Positions 1 to 6,913 of a stretch of DNA of 12,182 nucleotides are shown piece by piece; within the stretch, counting starts at the first letter, position 1; every line of letters begins with the position of its first letter. This DNA is from an uncultured Sphingobacteriaceae bacterium. Its GTDB lineage: Bacteria > Bacteroidota > Bacteroidia > Sphingobacteriales > Sphingobacteriaceae. The notes under the pieces were generated by a model. The model saw only the letters and a program-made list of their open reading frames with translations, searched no databases and was not told the origin of the DNA. The stretch lies in assembly GCA_937875035.1 (NCBI GenBank), contig CALNCF010000321.1, forward strand, positions 1 through 12,182, in the 5' to 3' direction. The translations under genes were made by a program, and so were the position numbers.

Positions 1-100
1 TTGATCACTGAATCAAGCGAAGTAAAGTTTACCGGCCATGTGTCGACCCGCGGATCGACACATGGCCGGTAAACTTTACTTCGCTTGATTCAGTGATCAA
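1..100. repeat. 100-bp near-perfect palindrome at the left edge (probable fold-back artefact)
   Basis: Bases 1-46 are the exact reverse complement of 55-100. The middle six bases, 48-53 (CCGCGG), are self-complementary, so the whole 100 bp is one palindrome with a single mismatched pair (C47 against A54). The right arm is the genuine one: read forward from about base 45 it encodes DPRIDTWPV, which fits the imelysin family and runs in frame into the gene that follows. The left arm in that same frame meets a TGA at 9-11 and looks like a copied strand. A palindrome this long, lying inside a conserved coding region and at the very end of the sequence, suggests an assembly or amplification fold-back, not a biological element. 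A real inverted duplication cannot be excluded from one sequence. Confidence 0.95.
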
Positions 101-797
101 CCGTTCGGATGAATTCACCGATACTTATATCGATGAGCTGGAAGACGCTTTAAAGGGCTTCCACCCGATCGAATATTTCCTGTTCGGTGAAAACGGTAAC
201 AAGAGCGCGTCTGAATTTACGCCTCGCCAGTTAGATTACCTGAAAGCGCTTGGAAAGAACCTCGCTACCCTGACCAAACAACTGGCCGACAGCTGGAACC
301 CGAACATCGCCGGTAACTACCACAGTGAATTTGTAAACGCCGGTACGACCAGCGAGATCTACGATACGAAAAAAGCTGCTTTCGAAGAGCTGGTGGCCGC
401 TATGGCTGGTATCTGCGAGGAAGTAGCAGGCGGTAAGATCTCCGAGCCGTTCATCGCGCAGGACCCATCTCTTGAAGAATCTCCTTTCGCTAAAAATTCA
501 ATCGCCGATTTCAGGAACAACATCATCGGTGTGCAGAATGTATACCTGGGTAAATACACTACGGATGGCAGTGGTATTGAAGACCTGGTACGTCAGTATA
601 ACCTTTCGTTAGACGGAGAGATCAAGCTGAAAATGCAGACGGCCATCGCTTCCTTCGACCAGATCACCGTTCCTTTCGGAGAGGCGATCGTTTCCCAGCC
701 TGTACAGGTGCAGAACACGATCAATGCGATCAACAGCCTGAAAGAAGTGCTGGAAGATAAACTGCTTCCGCTGGTACAACAACGTGTGAACGACTAA
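48..797 (+). CDS. Imelysin family protein (peptidase M75/IrpA-like), 5'-truncated
   Basis: Imelysin-like proteins are periplasmic or lipid-anchored proteins tied to iron uptake; IrpA and ICMP are the founding members, and proteolytic activity is doubtful for many. About 249 residues remain, against roughly 350-400 for a full family member, so the signal peptide and first part of the N-terminal helical half are lost at the palindrome. The conserved GxHxxE motif is present as GFHPIE: G 156-158, H 162-164, E 171-173. The DPRIDTWP stretch just upstream (45-68) also fits the family. The next gene begins 25 bases downstream and is a di-heme oxidoreductase, a common partner of imelysins in iron-related operons, so co-transcription is likely. 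A GTG at 93 can be read as a start, but it lies within conserved sequence and is not the native one. Confidence 0.85.
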   Translation, partial: PRIDTWPVNFTSLDSVINRSDEFTDTYIDELEDALKGFHPIEYFLFGENGNKSASEFTPRQLDYLKALGKNLATLTKQLADSWNPNIAGNYHSEFVNAGTTSEIYDTKKAAFEELVAAMAGICEEVAGGKISEPFIAQDPSLEESPFAKNSIADFRNNIIGVQNVYLGKYTTDGSGIEDLVRQYNLSLDGEIKLKMQTAIASFDQITVPFGEAIVSQPVQVQNTINAINSLKEVLEDKLLPLVQQRVND

Positions 798-822
798 TTC
801 AACATAAACACTAAGGCGAGCG

Positions 823-2205
823 ATGAACAAGAAGTGGGTTGCAGGTATTGCTTTTTTATTGACGGGGATCATCCTGGTGGATGCCTGCCGTAAGCCGGAA
901 GAGCTGGTGGAAGAAGACCATAACGAATGGCTTACGGGCGGTTCGCAAACGGTATTCGATCGCGGGGCTTCAGCTTTCGGGCATGCCTTCCCTTTTTTAT
1001 CCGCAGATAAAGCAAGGGTGCATGAGGTCGGTGACCTGGCTTTCGAAGCAACCTTTGTCACAGCTCCCGCGCGTTTGAACCCGGGTCTTGGTCCCTTGTA
1101 TAACAGCGTGTCGTGTGCATCGTGCCACATCGGCGACGGAAGAGGTAAACCTCCGGGACCGGGCGAAGCCTTATTGTCTATGCTCATCCGGGTAAGTGTT
1201 CCCGGAACCGATGCGCATGGTGGTCCGAACCCGGCGCCAGGCTTCGGCGGACAGCTGCAGCAGCGTGCCATTGTGGGTAAGCAACCCGAAGCGCAGGTGC
1301 AGCTAAGCTACCAGGAACAGACCTATTACTTTGCCGACCAGACGCCGTACCAGTTAAGGTATCCGTCGTATGCACTGGTGAATTCATACATTCCTTTACC
1401 AGCGGGCATGATGCTGTCGCCAAGGGTAGCGCCGCCGGTATTCGGACTGGGCTTGCTGGAAGCGATTCCTGAACAAACCATCCTGGCTATGGCCGATGAG
1501 AACGACAGGGACGGCGATGGAATTTCGGGTAAGGCGAACATGGTATGGGATGTGCAGGCGAACCGCAGAACACTGGGACGTTTCGGCTGGAAAGCCGGGC
1601 AGCCTACGCTTCTGCAGCAATCGGCTGCCGCGTATAATGAAGACATGGGGATAACGAATTTCATGTTCCCCCAGGAAAGTAGCTACGGGCAGGCACAGCA
1701 TGAATTATTGAGCCAGGAGATGGATATTTCCGACAGTGTATTACACGCGGTAGGATTTTATATCCGGACGCTGGCTGTGCCGGGAAGAAGGAATGCCAAT
1801 ACCCCTGAAGTATTGAGAGGTAAAAGCATCTTTACCCAGGCTAAATGCGCCTCCTGCCATGTGCCCTCTGTACGCACCGGTGTGAATGTGAGCTTCCCGG
1901 AGATATCTAACCAGAAAATATTTCCATACACCGACCTGTTGTTACATGATATGGGTGATGAACTGGCGGATCACAGGCCGGAGTTTGACGCGAACGGGAA
2001 TGAATGGAGAACGCCCCCGCTTTGGGGTGTGGGCCTGACCCGGACTGTGAACGGTCATAACAACTTCCTGCACGACGGACGTGCGCGTACCCTGCTGGAA
2101 GCGATCATGTGGCACGGAGGTGAAGCGGCTTATTCCCGCGATTATGTGAAGAAGCTGGCGAAACCCGACCGTGATGCTTTGATCAGGTTCCTCGAATCCT
2201 TATAA
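823..2205 (+). CDS. Di-heme oxidoreductase (DHOR/DUF1111) lipoprotein
   Basis: This 460-residue protein carries two c-type heme sites, CASCH at residues 98-102 and CASCH at 342-346, in the arrangement of the DHOR family (distantly related to di-heme cytochrome c peroxidases). The C-terminal part, about residues 370-460, holds the typical TDLLLHDMG, WRTPPLWG and FLHDGRARTLLEAIMWHGGEA blocks, the last spanning more than one motif. The N-terminus has a hydrophobic segment (residues 6-19) ending in VDAC with Cys22 as likely lipidation site; Asp at -2 is unusual for a lipobox. It probably acts on the periplasmic side of a membrane as a redox protein. Its neighbour is an imelysin, and such pairs are often iron-regulated; the physiological substrate is unknown. 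A strong terminator follows directly. Length and both heme motifs look intact. Confidence 0.93.
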   Translation: MNKKWVAGIAFLLTGIILVDACRKPEELVEEDHNEWLTGGSQTVFDRGASAFGHAFPFLSADKARVHEVGDLAFEATFVTAPARLNPGLGPLYNSVSCASCHIGDGRGKPPGPGEALLSMLIRVSVPGTDAHGGPNPAPGFGGQLQQRAIVGKQPEAQVQLSYQEQTYYFADQTPYQLRYPSYALVNSYIPLPAGMMLSPRVAPPVFGLGLLEAIPEQTILAMADENDRDGDGISGKANMVWDVQANRRTLGRFGWKAGQPTLLQQSAAAYNEDMGITNFMFPQESSYGQAQHELLSQEMDISDSVLHAVGFYIRTLAVPGRRNANTPEVLRGKSIFTQAKCASCHVPSVRTGVNVSFPEISNQKIFPYTDLLLHDMGDELADHRPEFDANGNEWRTPPLWGVGLTRTVNGHNNFLHDGRARTLLEAIMWHGGEAAYSRDYVKKLAKPDRDALIRFLESL

Positions 2206-2208
2206 AGG

Positions 2209-2240
2209 AGAAAAGGTGTTACGTACGTAACACCTTTTCT
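2209..2240. terminator. Perfect 32-bp palindrome between convergent genes; likely bidirectional terminator
   Basis: Bases 2209-2224 are the exact reverse complement of 2225-2240, centred on ACGTACGT, giving a 16-bp stem that closes to a tight loop. On the + strand it starts four bases after the DHOR stop and is followed by TTTTA. On the - strand, which ends the Fe-S carrier gene at 2278, the stem leads into CTCCTTTAT. The A-rich and T-rich outer ends of the stem supply U-tracts in both directions, so one hairpin can serve both genes. Confidence 0.85.
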
Positions 2241-2277
2241 TTTTATTGACCGCGGCATACATGATGCCTTTTTATGC

Positions 2278-2634
2278 TTAAGCGCTGAACGAGGTACCGC
2301 ATCCGCAGGTGCTGGTCGCGTTCGGGTTGCTGAAGGTAAACCCGCGGGCATTCAGCCCGTCCTGGAAATCCACTTCCATACCTAAGAGGTACAGCCCGTG
2401 CGATTTGTTCATATATACCTTTACGCCATCGATCATGAACTCCTGGTCGGAATCCTGTTTCTTATCGAAGCCCAGTACATACGTCATACCCGAGCAGCCA
2501 CCGCCGGTTACGCCGACTCTCAGGCCGAACTCTTCGGTCAGTTCTTTCTGGGAAATAATATTTCTTACCTCTTTTAACGCGTTCTCTGTGCGTGTTATAG
2601 GGGTAAATGAACTATTCTTTACTTCTGCTTCCAT
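2278..2634 (-). CDS. A-type iron-sulfur cluster carrier (IscA/SufA/ErpA/HesB family)
   Basis: This 118-residue protein is full length for the family. The three conserved Fe/cluster-binding cysteines are Cys47 (in GGGCSGM), Cys110 and Cys112 (in CGCG near the C-terminus). The FSNPNATSTCGCG ending and the region around residues 84-102 match the HesB/IscA fold. Such proteins accept and pass on [2Fe-2S]/[4Fe-4S] clusters in the cytoplasm. The extra 10 or so residues before the domain are unremarkable. It stands alone here, with no sufBCDS or iscSU genes, and converges on the DHOR gene. Which A-type subgroup it belongs to (IscA, SufA or ErpA) cannot be decided from motifs alone. A possible promoter box lies 21-28 bases upstream of the start. 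Confidence 0.95.
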   Translation of the reverse strand: MEAEVKNSSFTPITRTENALKEVRNIISQKELTEEFGLRVGVTGGGCSGMTYVLGFDKKQDSDQEFMIDGVKVYMNKSHGLYLLGMEVDFQDGLNARGFTFSNPNATSTCGCGTSFSA

Positions 2635-2654
2635 TTTTATTGTAATTTATCACA

Positions 2655-2662
2655 CAAATATA
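2655..2662 (-). promoter_or_regulatory. Possible Bacteroidota -7 box (TATATTTG) for the Fe-S carrier gene
   Basis: On the - strand this reads TATATTTG, a full match to the Bacteroidota TAnnTTTG consensus, and predicts a leader of roughly 14 bases before the ATG at 2634. I see no TTTG -33 element at the usual distance. The AT-rich 80-bp spacer is shared with the divergent + strand gene at 2715, so chance matches are easy here. Confidence 0.35.
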
Positions 2663-2714
2663 ATTCAAAATATAGATTTTTGTTTTCATTCAATCCCAAT
2701 TAAATAACATAATT

Positions 2715-3245
2715 ATGAACTGGATCGATTTTACAATGGATTTACTGAAGCTGGTGCTTCCGGCAACCATTGTTTTCCTGACTGCTTACTTTATCCTGAA
2801 CTCCTACCTGGAGAACGACTATCAGAAGAAATTATTGGAGATCCGGCTAAACAACCAATCATCCATTACCCCTTTACGCTTACAGGCCTATGAGCGCCTG
2901 ACCCTTTTCGTGGAACGTATCTCGCCGCACAGCTTAATTATGAGGGTACACCAGACCGGTATGACAGCACGTGACCTGCAAACGGCTTTATTACTCGATA
3001 TCCGTGGAGAGTTCGATCATAATATCTCCCAGCAGATCTTTGTAACCCCGCAAACCTGGACCATGATCAAGGCTGTGAAAGAGGAAACCATCAATATGAT
3101 CAATTATGCGGCTACCAACCTGCCTTCGCAGGCTACGAGCCTCGACCTGAGCAAGGCGATCTTCGACAGCATGGCAAAGCATGAGCGGAACCCGCATAAT
3201 GTGGCGCTTTCAATGCTGCGTACCGAAGTGCAGCAGTTCTTTTAG
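2715..3245 (+). CDS. Conserved hypothetical protein with N-terminal membrane anchor
   Basis: The protein has 176 residues and no catalytic motif that I recognise. Residues 9-29 form one hydrophobic segment (LLKLVLPATIVFLTAYFILN), followed by a short charged stretch (ENDYQKK) and a mostly alpha-helical, probably cytoplasmic domain. Visible blocks include LQAYERLTLFVERISP (about residues 56-71) and a glutamine- and hydrophobic-rich C-terminus. Proteins of this shape look typical of Bacteroidota. It is the first gene of a run with the mutase 30 bases downstream, which suggests co-transcription but does not reveal a function. It diverges from the Fe-S carrier gene. The ATG is preceded by an A/T-rich stretch without a Shine-Dalgarno sequence, as usual in this phylum. 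Confidence 0.8.
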   Translation: MNWIDFTMDLLKLVLPATIVFLTAYFILNSYLENDYQKKLLEIRLNNQSSITPLRLQAYERLTLFVERISPHSLIMRVHQTGMTARDLQTALLLDIRGEFDHNISQQIFVTPQTWTMIKAVKEETINMINYAATNLPSQATSLDLSKAIFDSMAKHERNPHNVALSMLRTEVQQFF

Positions 3246-3275
3246 TTTTTAATTATCCGGGACATTTTACACAGC

Positions 3276-4820
3276 ATGGAAAAAAAATTCAGTACCACAT
3301 CGGGCATCGGGATCAGGGAAGTATATACAAAGCATAAAGAAGGATTAGAGCTTCCGGGTGTGTTTCCTTTTACCCGGGGAATTCAGAAAGATATGTATCG
3401 CGGGCGTTTATGGACCATGCGCCAGTATGCAGGGTTCTCTACCGCCGAAGAATCGAACAAGCGTTACCATTACCTGCTGCAGCAGGGAACCATGGGGCTT
3501 TCGGTCGCGTTCGACCTGCCTACGCAGATCGGCTATGATTCCGACCACGATTTTGCAGAGGGTGAAGTAGGTAAGGTAGGGGTAGCGATCGACTCCTTAA
3601 GAGATATGGAGATCCTCTTCGACGGCATTGAGCTGGAGAAGATCACCACTTCCATGACGATTAATGCGACGGCTTCCATCCTGCTCTCTATGTATATCGC
3701 CCTGGCGAAAAAGCAGGGAGCCGATATTTCGAAGATCTCCGGAACCATTCAGAACGACATATTAAAGGAGTACGCCGCGCGGGGAACCTATATTTATCCG
3801 CCCAAGGCTTCCATGCGCCTGATCACCGATATCTTCGAATATTGCAGCAAGGAAGTTCCGAAGTGGAACACCATCTCCATTTCCGGCTACCATATCCGCG
3901 AAGCCGGCTCAACGGCCGTGCAGGAACTCGCTTTTACCCTGGCGAATGGCAAATCCTATCTTATGGCAGCGATCGAGAAAGGGCTGGACATCGATGTATT
4001 CGCGAAGCGCCTGTCGTTCTTCTTCAATTGTCATAATAATTTCTTTGAAGAGATCGCGAAGTTCCGCGCCGCACGCAGAATGTGGGCGCGCATCACCAAA
4101 GAGCTTGGCGCTACGGATGAACGGGCGATGCAGCTCCGTTTCCATACACAAACAGGAGGCTCTACTCTTACGGCGCAGCAGCCCATGAATAATATCGTGC
4201 GTGTAACCAGCCAGGCGATGGCCGCGGTATTGGGCGGCACGCAGTCTTTACATACCAATGGGTTCGATGAGGCTTTGTCCCTGCCAACTGAAGAGGCTGC
4301 CAAGATCGCCTTGCGTACGCAACAGGTAATTGCTTTTGAAAGCGGGGTGACGGATACTGTGGATCCTTTGGCCGGCTCTTATTTTATGGAAGAGCTGACC
4401 GATACCATGGAAGCCGAAGCCTGGAAATATATTGAGCGGATCGATGCCATGGGCGGATCGGTGCAGGCGATCGAAGAAGGCTATATCCAGAAAGAGATCG
4501 CTGATGCTTCTTACCGGTACCAGACAGAAGTGGAGAGCGCAGAGCGGATCATTGTGGGGGTGAACAAATTCACAGAGCCTGCGGCTCCCCTTAAGGAGGT
4601 GTTCCGGGTCGATGATTCCATCCGTCAGGTACAGATGAAAAAGCTGGAGATCCTGAAAGCGGAACGCGACAACGAAAGGGTAGCGCAGCTGCTGGCGAAG
4701 CTGGAAGCCGATGCCAAAGGCCAAGCCAACCTGATGCCCGGCATTGTGGAAGCCGTTGAGGCCTACGCGACACTGGGCGAGATCGCGGATACCTTCCGCA
4801 GGGTCTTCGGAGAATATTAA
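3276..4820 (+). CDS. Methylmalonyl-CoA mutase catalytic subunit, lacking the B12-binding domain
   Basis: At 514 residues this is the TIM-barrel catalytic part only; single-chain MCM large subunits are about 700 residues because they carry a C-terminal cobalamin domain. Conserved blocks include TRG (33-35), TMRQYAGFST (47-56), SVAFDLPTQIGYDSD (76-90), GTIQNDILKEY (156-166), SISGYHIREAG (201-211) and GGTQSLHTN. Tyr51, Arg169 and His206 sit at spacings of 118 and 37, the same as Tyr89, Arg207 and His244 of the Propionibacterium enzyme. The first two bind the substrate carboxylate and are Phe and Gln in isobutyryl-CoA mutase, so methylmalonyl-CoA/succinyl-CoA is the likely substrate pair. A separate small B12-binding subunit must exist elsewhere; none is in the window. 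It is flanked closely by the gene at 2715 and the nucleotidase genes. Confidence 0.93.
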   Translation: MEKKFSTTSGIGIREVYTKHKEGLELPGVFPFTRGIQKDMYRGRLWTMRQYAGFSTAEESNKRYHYLLQQGTMGLSVAFDLPTQIGYDSDHDFAEGEVGKVGVAIDSLRDMEILFDGIELEKITTSMTINATASILLSMYIALAKKQGADISKISGTIQNDILKEYAARGTYIYPPKASMRLITDIFEYCSKEVPKWNTISISGYHIREAGSTAVQELAFTLANGKSYLMAAIEKGLDIDVFAKRLSFFFNCHNNFFEEIAKFRAARRMWARITKELGATDERAMQLRFHTQTGGSTLTAQQPMNNIVRVTSQAMAAVLGGTQSLHTNGFDEALSLPTEEAAKIALRTQQVIAFESGVTDTVDPLAGSYFMEELTDTMEAEAWKYIERIDAMGGSVQAIEEGYIQKEIADASYRYQTEVESAERIIVGVNKFTEPAAPLKEVFRVDDSIRQVQMKKLEILKAERDNERVAQLLAKLEADAKGQANLMPGIVEAVEAYATLGEIADTFRRVFGEY

Positions 4821-4835
4821 TCATCCTTACATACC

Positions 4836-5576
4836 ATGATCAGAAAAAATCTTTTATGGATCAGCATGCTGGTAACGCTATCGGCATGCAGTCCCCATTA
4901 TTACCAAAGCCGTCATACCGAGACGCTGAACAGGATCGGGCCCGGCAGTCCTGTTGATTCTTCCCTCATCAACGTATATCAACCTTATAAATTAAAGGTC
5001 GACTCGCAGATGAACCGGGTGATCGGCTATTCGGAAGAAGACCTGCAGAAAGCATTGCCGGAAAGCAAGCTGGGCAATTTCTTTTCCGACGCGATTGCCG
5101 AAACGGTGAAACGCCGCGGCATCGCTTTCGACTTTGCCATGCCGACCACGAACGGCGGGATCCGTACAGGCATTCCCAAGGGCGATATCAAGGTGAGCAA
5201 CATCTTTGAGCTCATGCCTTTCGAAAATGAGCTGGTCGTGCTTACCCTGAAGGGTTCGGATGTTCAGAGCCTGGCTGATTTCATCGTCGGCAAGAACGGG
5301 CAGCCTGTATCCGGCATCCGGATCAGTGGCACTAAGGAGAAAGCCGAGACCATCAGCATCGGAGGCGAGAAGCTTGATCTGAACAGAACGTACCGTGTGC
5401 TCACGTCCGACTATTTAGCCGGTGGCGGCGACGGTATCGAAGCGTTCAAACGTGCGCTTCAGCAGGATAAGCTGGGGATCAAGGTCCGTGATGCGATCAT
5501 GGAGTATATCCAGACAGAAACTCAACAAGGCAGAACTTTAAAACCTGAAACCGATGGAAGAATCCGTATTCAATAG
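4836..5576 (+). CDS. 5'-nucleotidase C-terminal domain lipoprotein
   Basis: This 246-residue protein matches only the C-terminal, substrate-binding domain of UshA/CD73-type 5'-nucleotidases. Visible motifs are ESKLGNFFSDA (76-86), NGGIR (106-110), FELMPFENELV and the late LTSDYLAGGGDG block. The N-terminus is a lipoprotein signal, with LSAC and lipidation at Cys18, so the protein should be membrane-anchored on the far side of the inner membrane. It lacks the metallophosphatase domain, which is encoded by the next gene with a 23-base overlap. The two products probably work together on extracytoplasmic nucleotides, with this one supplying base recognition. It starts 15 bases after the mutase stop, so it is likely part of the same transcript. 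Confidence 0.9.
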   Translation: MIRKNLLWISMLVTLSACSPHYYQSRHTETLNRIGPGSPVDSSLINVYQPYKLKVDSQMNRVIGYSEEDLQKALPESKLGNFFSDAIAETVKRRGIAFDFAMPTTNGGIRTGIPKGDIKVSNIFELMPFENELVVLTLKGSDVQSLADFIVGKNGQPVSGIRISGTKEKAETISIGGEKLDLNRTYRVLTSDYLAGGGDGIEAFKRALQQDKLGIKVRDAIMEYIQTETQQGRTLKPETDGRIRIQ

Positions 5577-6504
5577 CCGTCGCCGCTTCCTGAAGAACCT
5601 GGGCGGACTGGCAGCCATCGCCGCGATCTCGGCACGCCCGACAGATCTGTACGCGAAAGATGAGATCATCAAGCTCACCATCTTACATACGAATGATGTG
5701 CACAGCCGTGTGGAGCCTTTCCCGATGGACGGTTCCCGGAACCAGGGCATGGGCGGCACCGCGCGTCGTTCTGCGCTGATCAGGAAGATCAGGCAGGAAG
5801 AAGAGCATGTGCTCCTGCTTGATGCCGGAGATATCTTCCAGGGCACCCCTTACTTTAACTTTTATGGAGGTGAGGTAGAGCTGAAGCTGATGTCGGAGAT
5901 GGGCTACGATGCCTCTACCCTGGGTAACCACGATTTCGACAATGGGGTGGAAGGCTTTGTAAAGCAGCTGCCTCATGCTAACTTTCCCTTCCTTTGCGCG
6001 AATTACGATTTCTCCGATACCCCATTGAACGGCCGCACCAGGCCATACCAGGTATTCCGTAAGGGTAACCTAAAGATCGGTGTATACGGTGTAGGGATCG
6101 AGCTGGAAGGGTTGGTAGAGAAGCGTAACTACGGCAATACCATTTACCTCGACCCGGTTAAAAAAGCGAACGAGATAGAAGCCATCCTGAAAAATGATCT
6201 GAAGTGCGATCTGGTCATCTGTCTTTCGCATCTCGGCTATAAATACAAGGAAGATAAAGTATCTGACCAGGTGCTTGCCCGCAACACAAAATGCACCGAT
6301 CTGATCATTGGCGGTCATACCCACACCTTTATGGATCGCCCCGAAGTTTTACGTAACGCCGCAGGGGAGGAAGTGCAGATCTTCCAGGTAGGTTTTGCCG
6401 GGATCAACCTCGGGCGTGTCGACTACTATTTTGAGCGTGGAAAGAAGCGTAAAAACGCGGTAGGAATGAGCATGAAAATTGATGGGAATATTGTCAGGAT
6501 TTAA
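5554..6504 (+). CDS. Tat-exported metallophosphatase (5'-nucleotidase N-terminal domain)
   Basis: This 316-residue protein is a calcineurin-like metallophosphatase of the UshA/CpdB type. Metal and active-site residues are visible: Asp48 and His50 (NDVH), Asp93 (DAGD), Asn125-His126 (GNHD), His226 (SHLG), and His255 and His257 (GGHTH). The N-terminus has a textbook twin-arginine signal, SRRRFLK at residues 8-14, then a hydrophobic stretch and a likely cleavage after LYA (residue 34), so it should be exported folded. It lacks the C-terminal substrate-binding domain, which is the product of the preceding gene. The reading frames overlap by 23 bases, indicating translational coupling. Nucleotidase activity is the best guess; other phosphoesters such as 2',3'-cyclic nucleotides are possible. 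Confidence 0.92.
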   Translation: MEESVFNSRRRFLKNLGGLAAIAAISARPTDLYAKDEIIKLTILHTNDVHSRVEPFPMDGSRNQGMGGTARRSALIRKIRQEEEHVLLLDAGDIFQGTPYFNFYGGEVELKLMSEMGYDASTLGNHDFDNGVEGFVKQLPHANFPFLCANYDFSDTPLNGRTRPYQVFRKGNLKIGVYGVGIELEGLVEKRNYGNTIYLDPVKKANEIEAILKNDLKCDLVICLSHLGYKYKEDKVSDQVLARNTKCTDLIIGGHTHTFMDRPEVLRNAAGEEVQIFQVGFAGINLGRVDYYFERGKKRKNAVGMSMKIDGNIVRI

Positions 6505-6913
6505 TGCTAAATTAAACCGGACTGAACGCCGCTGCCGGAGCCGTATTTTGCTACCCGGTTGATGATCAGAAAAATATATCTTTTCCCTGCGAAGCCTTTT
6601 CCTGTTTAACATAAGAGGGGAAAAAAATCGTTTGATTTGATTATCAGTTGATTAGCCTGAAATCCCTGAAAACACTAATAAAAACAGGGTTTTTAACATG
6701 TGTTGGGAAATACGTTTCGACTTCTTTTAACATAAATGAAAAATTTTTTTAACGAAAAATTAGCGTAGCGAACTGCAAACGCGGAATTGAATTATACAAG
6801 AGGAATTTGCATTTTTTTGTTAAGAAATTTTTTTAAATATTCGTTCTCCCTAAGGAAAGAGAAACTGGTTTTTTCTTTGTAATTGATACTCAATTTTTAA
6901 TACGCTCAAAAGA
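6505..6913. other. 409-bp AT-rich gene-free region upstream of dnaA
   Basis: No open frame here looks coding. The stretch is clearly more AT-rich than the genes around it, above all from about 6720 to 6905 with several T runs. The motif TTTAACAT occurs three times in the same orientation (6605-6612, 6692-6699, 6726-6733), twice extended to TTTAACATAA. I found no good match to the DnaA box TTATCCACA on either strand and no clear TAnnTTTG promoter for dnaA. It must contain the dnaA promoter. Whether it is also part of oriC cannot be told from motifs alone. Confidence 0.7.
6664..6694 (+). terminator. Possible weak terminator after the nucleotidase operon
   Basis: CCCTG at 6664-6668 pairs with CAGGG at 6685-6689, and AAA/TTT extends the stem past one mismatch; TTTTT (6690-6694) follows. 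The loop of 16 bases is long and the stem short, so this is a weak candidate. No better hairpin is seen between the nucleotidase stop and dnaA. Confidence 0.3.

Noticed and set aside
93..797. GTG at 93 as the native start of the imelysin gene
   Set aside because: The frame remains open and family-like upstream to about base 45 (DPRIDTWPV), so the gene is cut by the palindrome and begins beyond the window.
609..1271. 220-codon open frame on the - strand
   Set aside because: It lies antisense to the imelysin and DHOR genes, whose frames carry clear family motifs; its Pro/Ser/Arg-rich product resembles nothing known.
6818..6912. A dnaA promoter of the TTTG/TAnnTTTG type
   Set aside because: TTTG occurs at 6818 and again further on, but no TAnnTTTG box follows at suitable spacing.
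6505..6913. oriC with DnaA boxes next to dnaA
   Set aside because: The best partial matches (TTATACAAG, and TGTTGGGAA on the other strand) agree at only six of nine positions with the DnaA box, no better than chance in AT-rich DNA. The region stays a candidate only because of its location.
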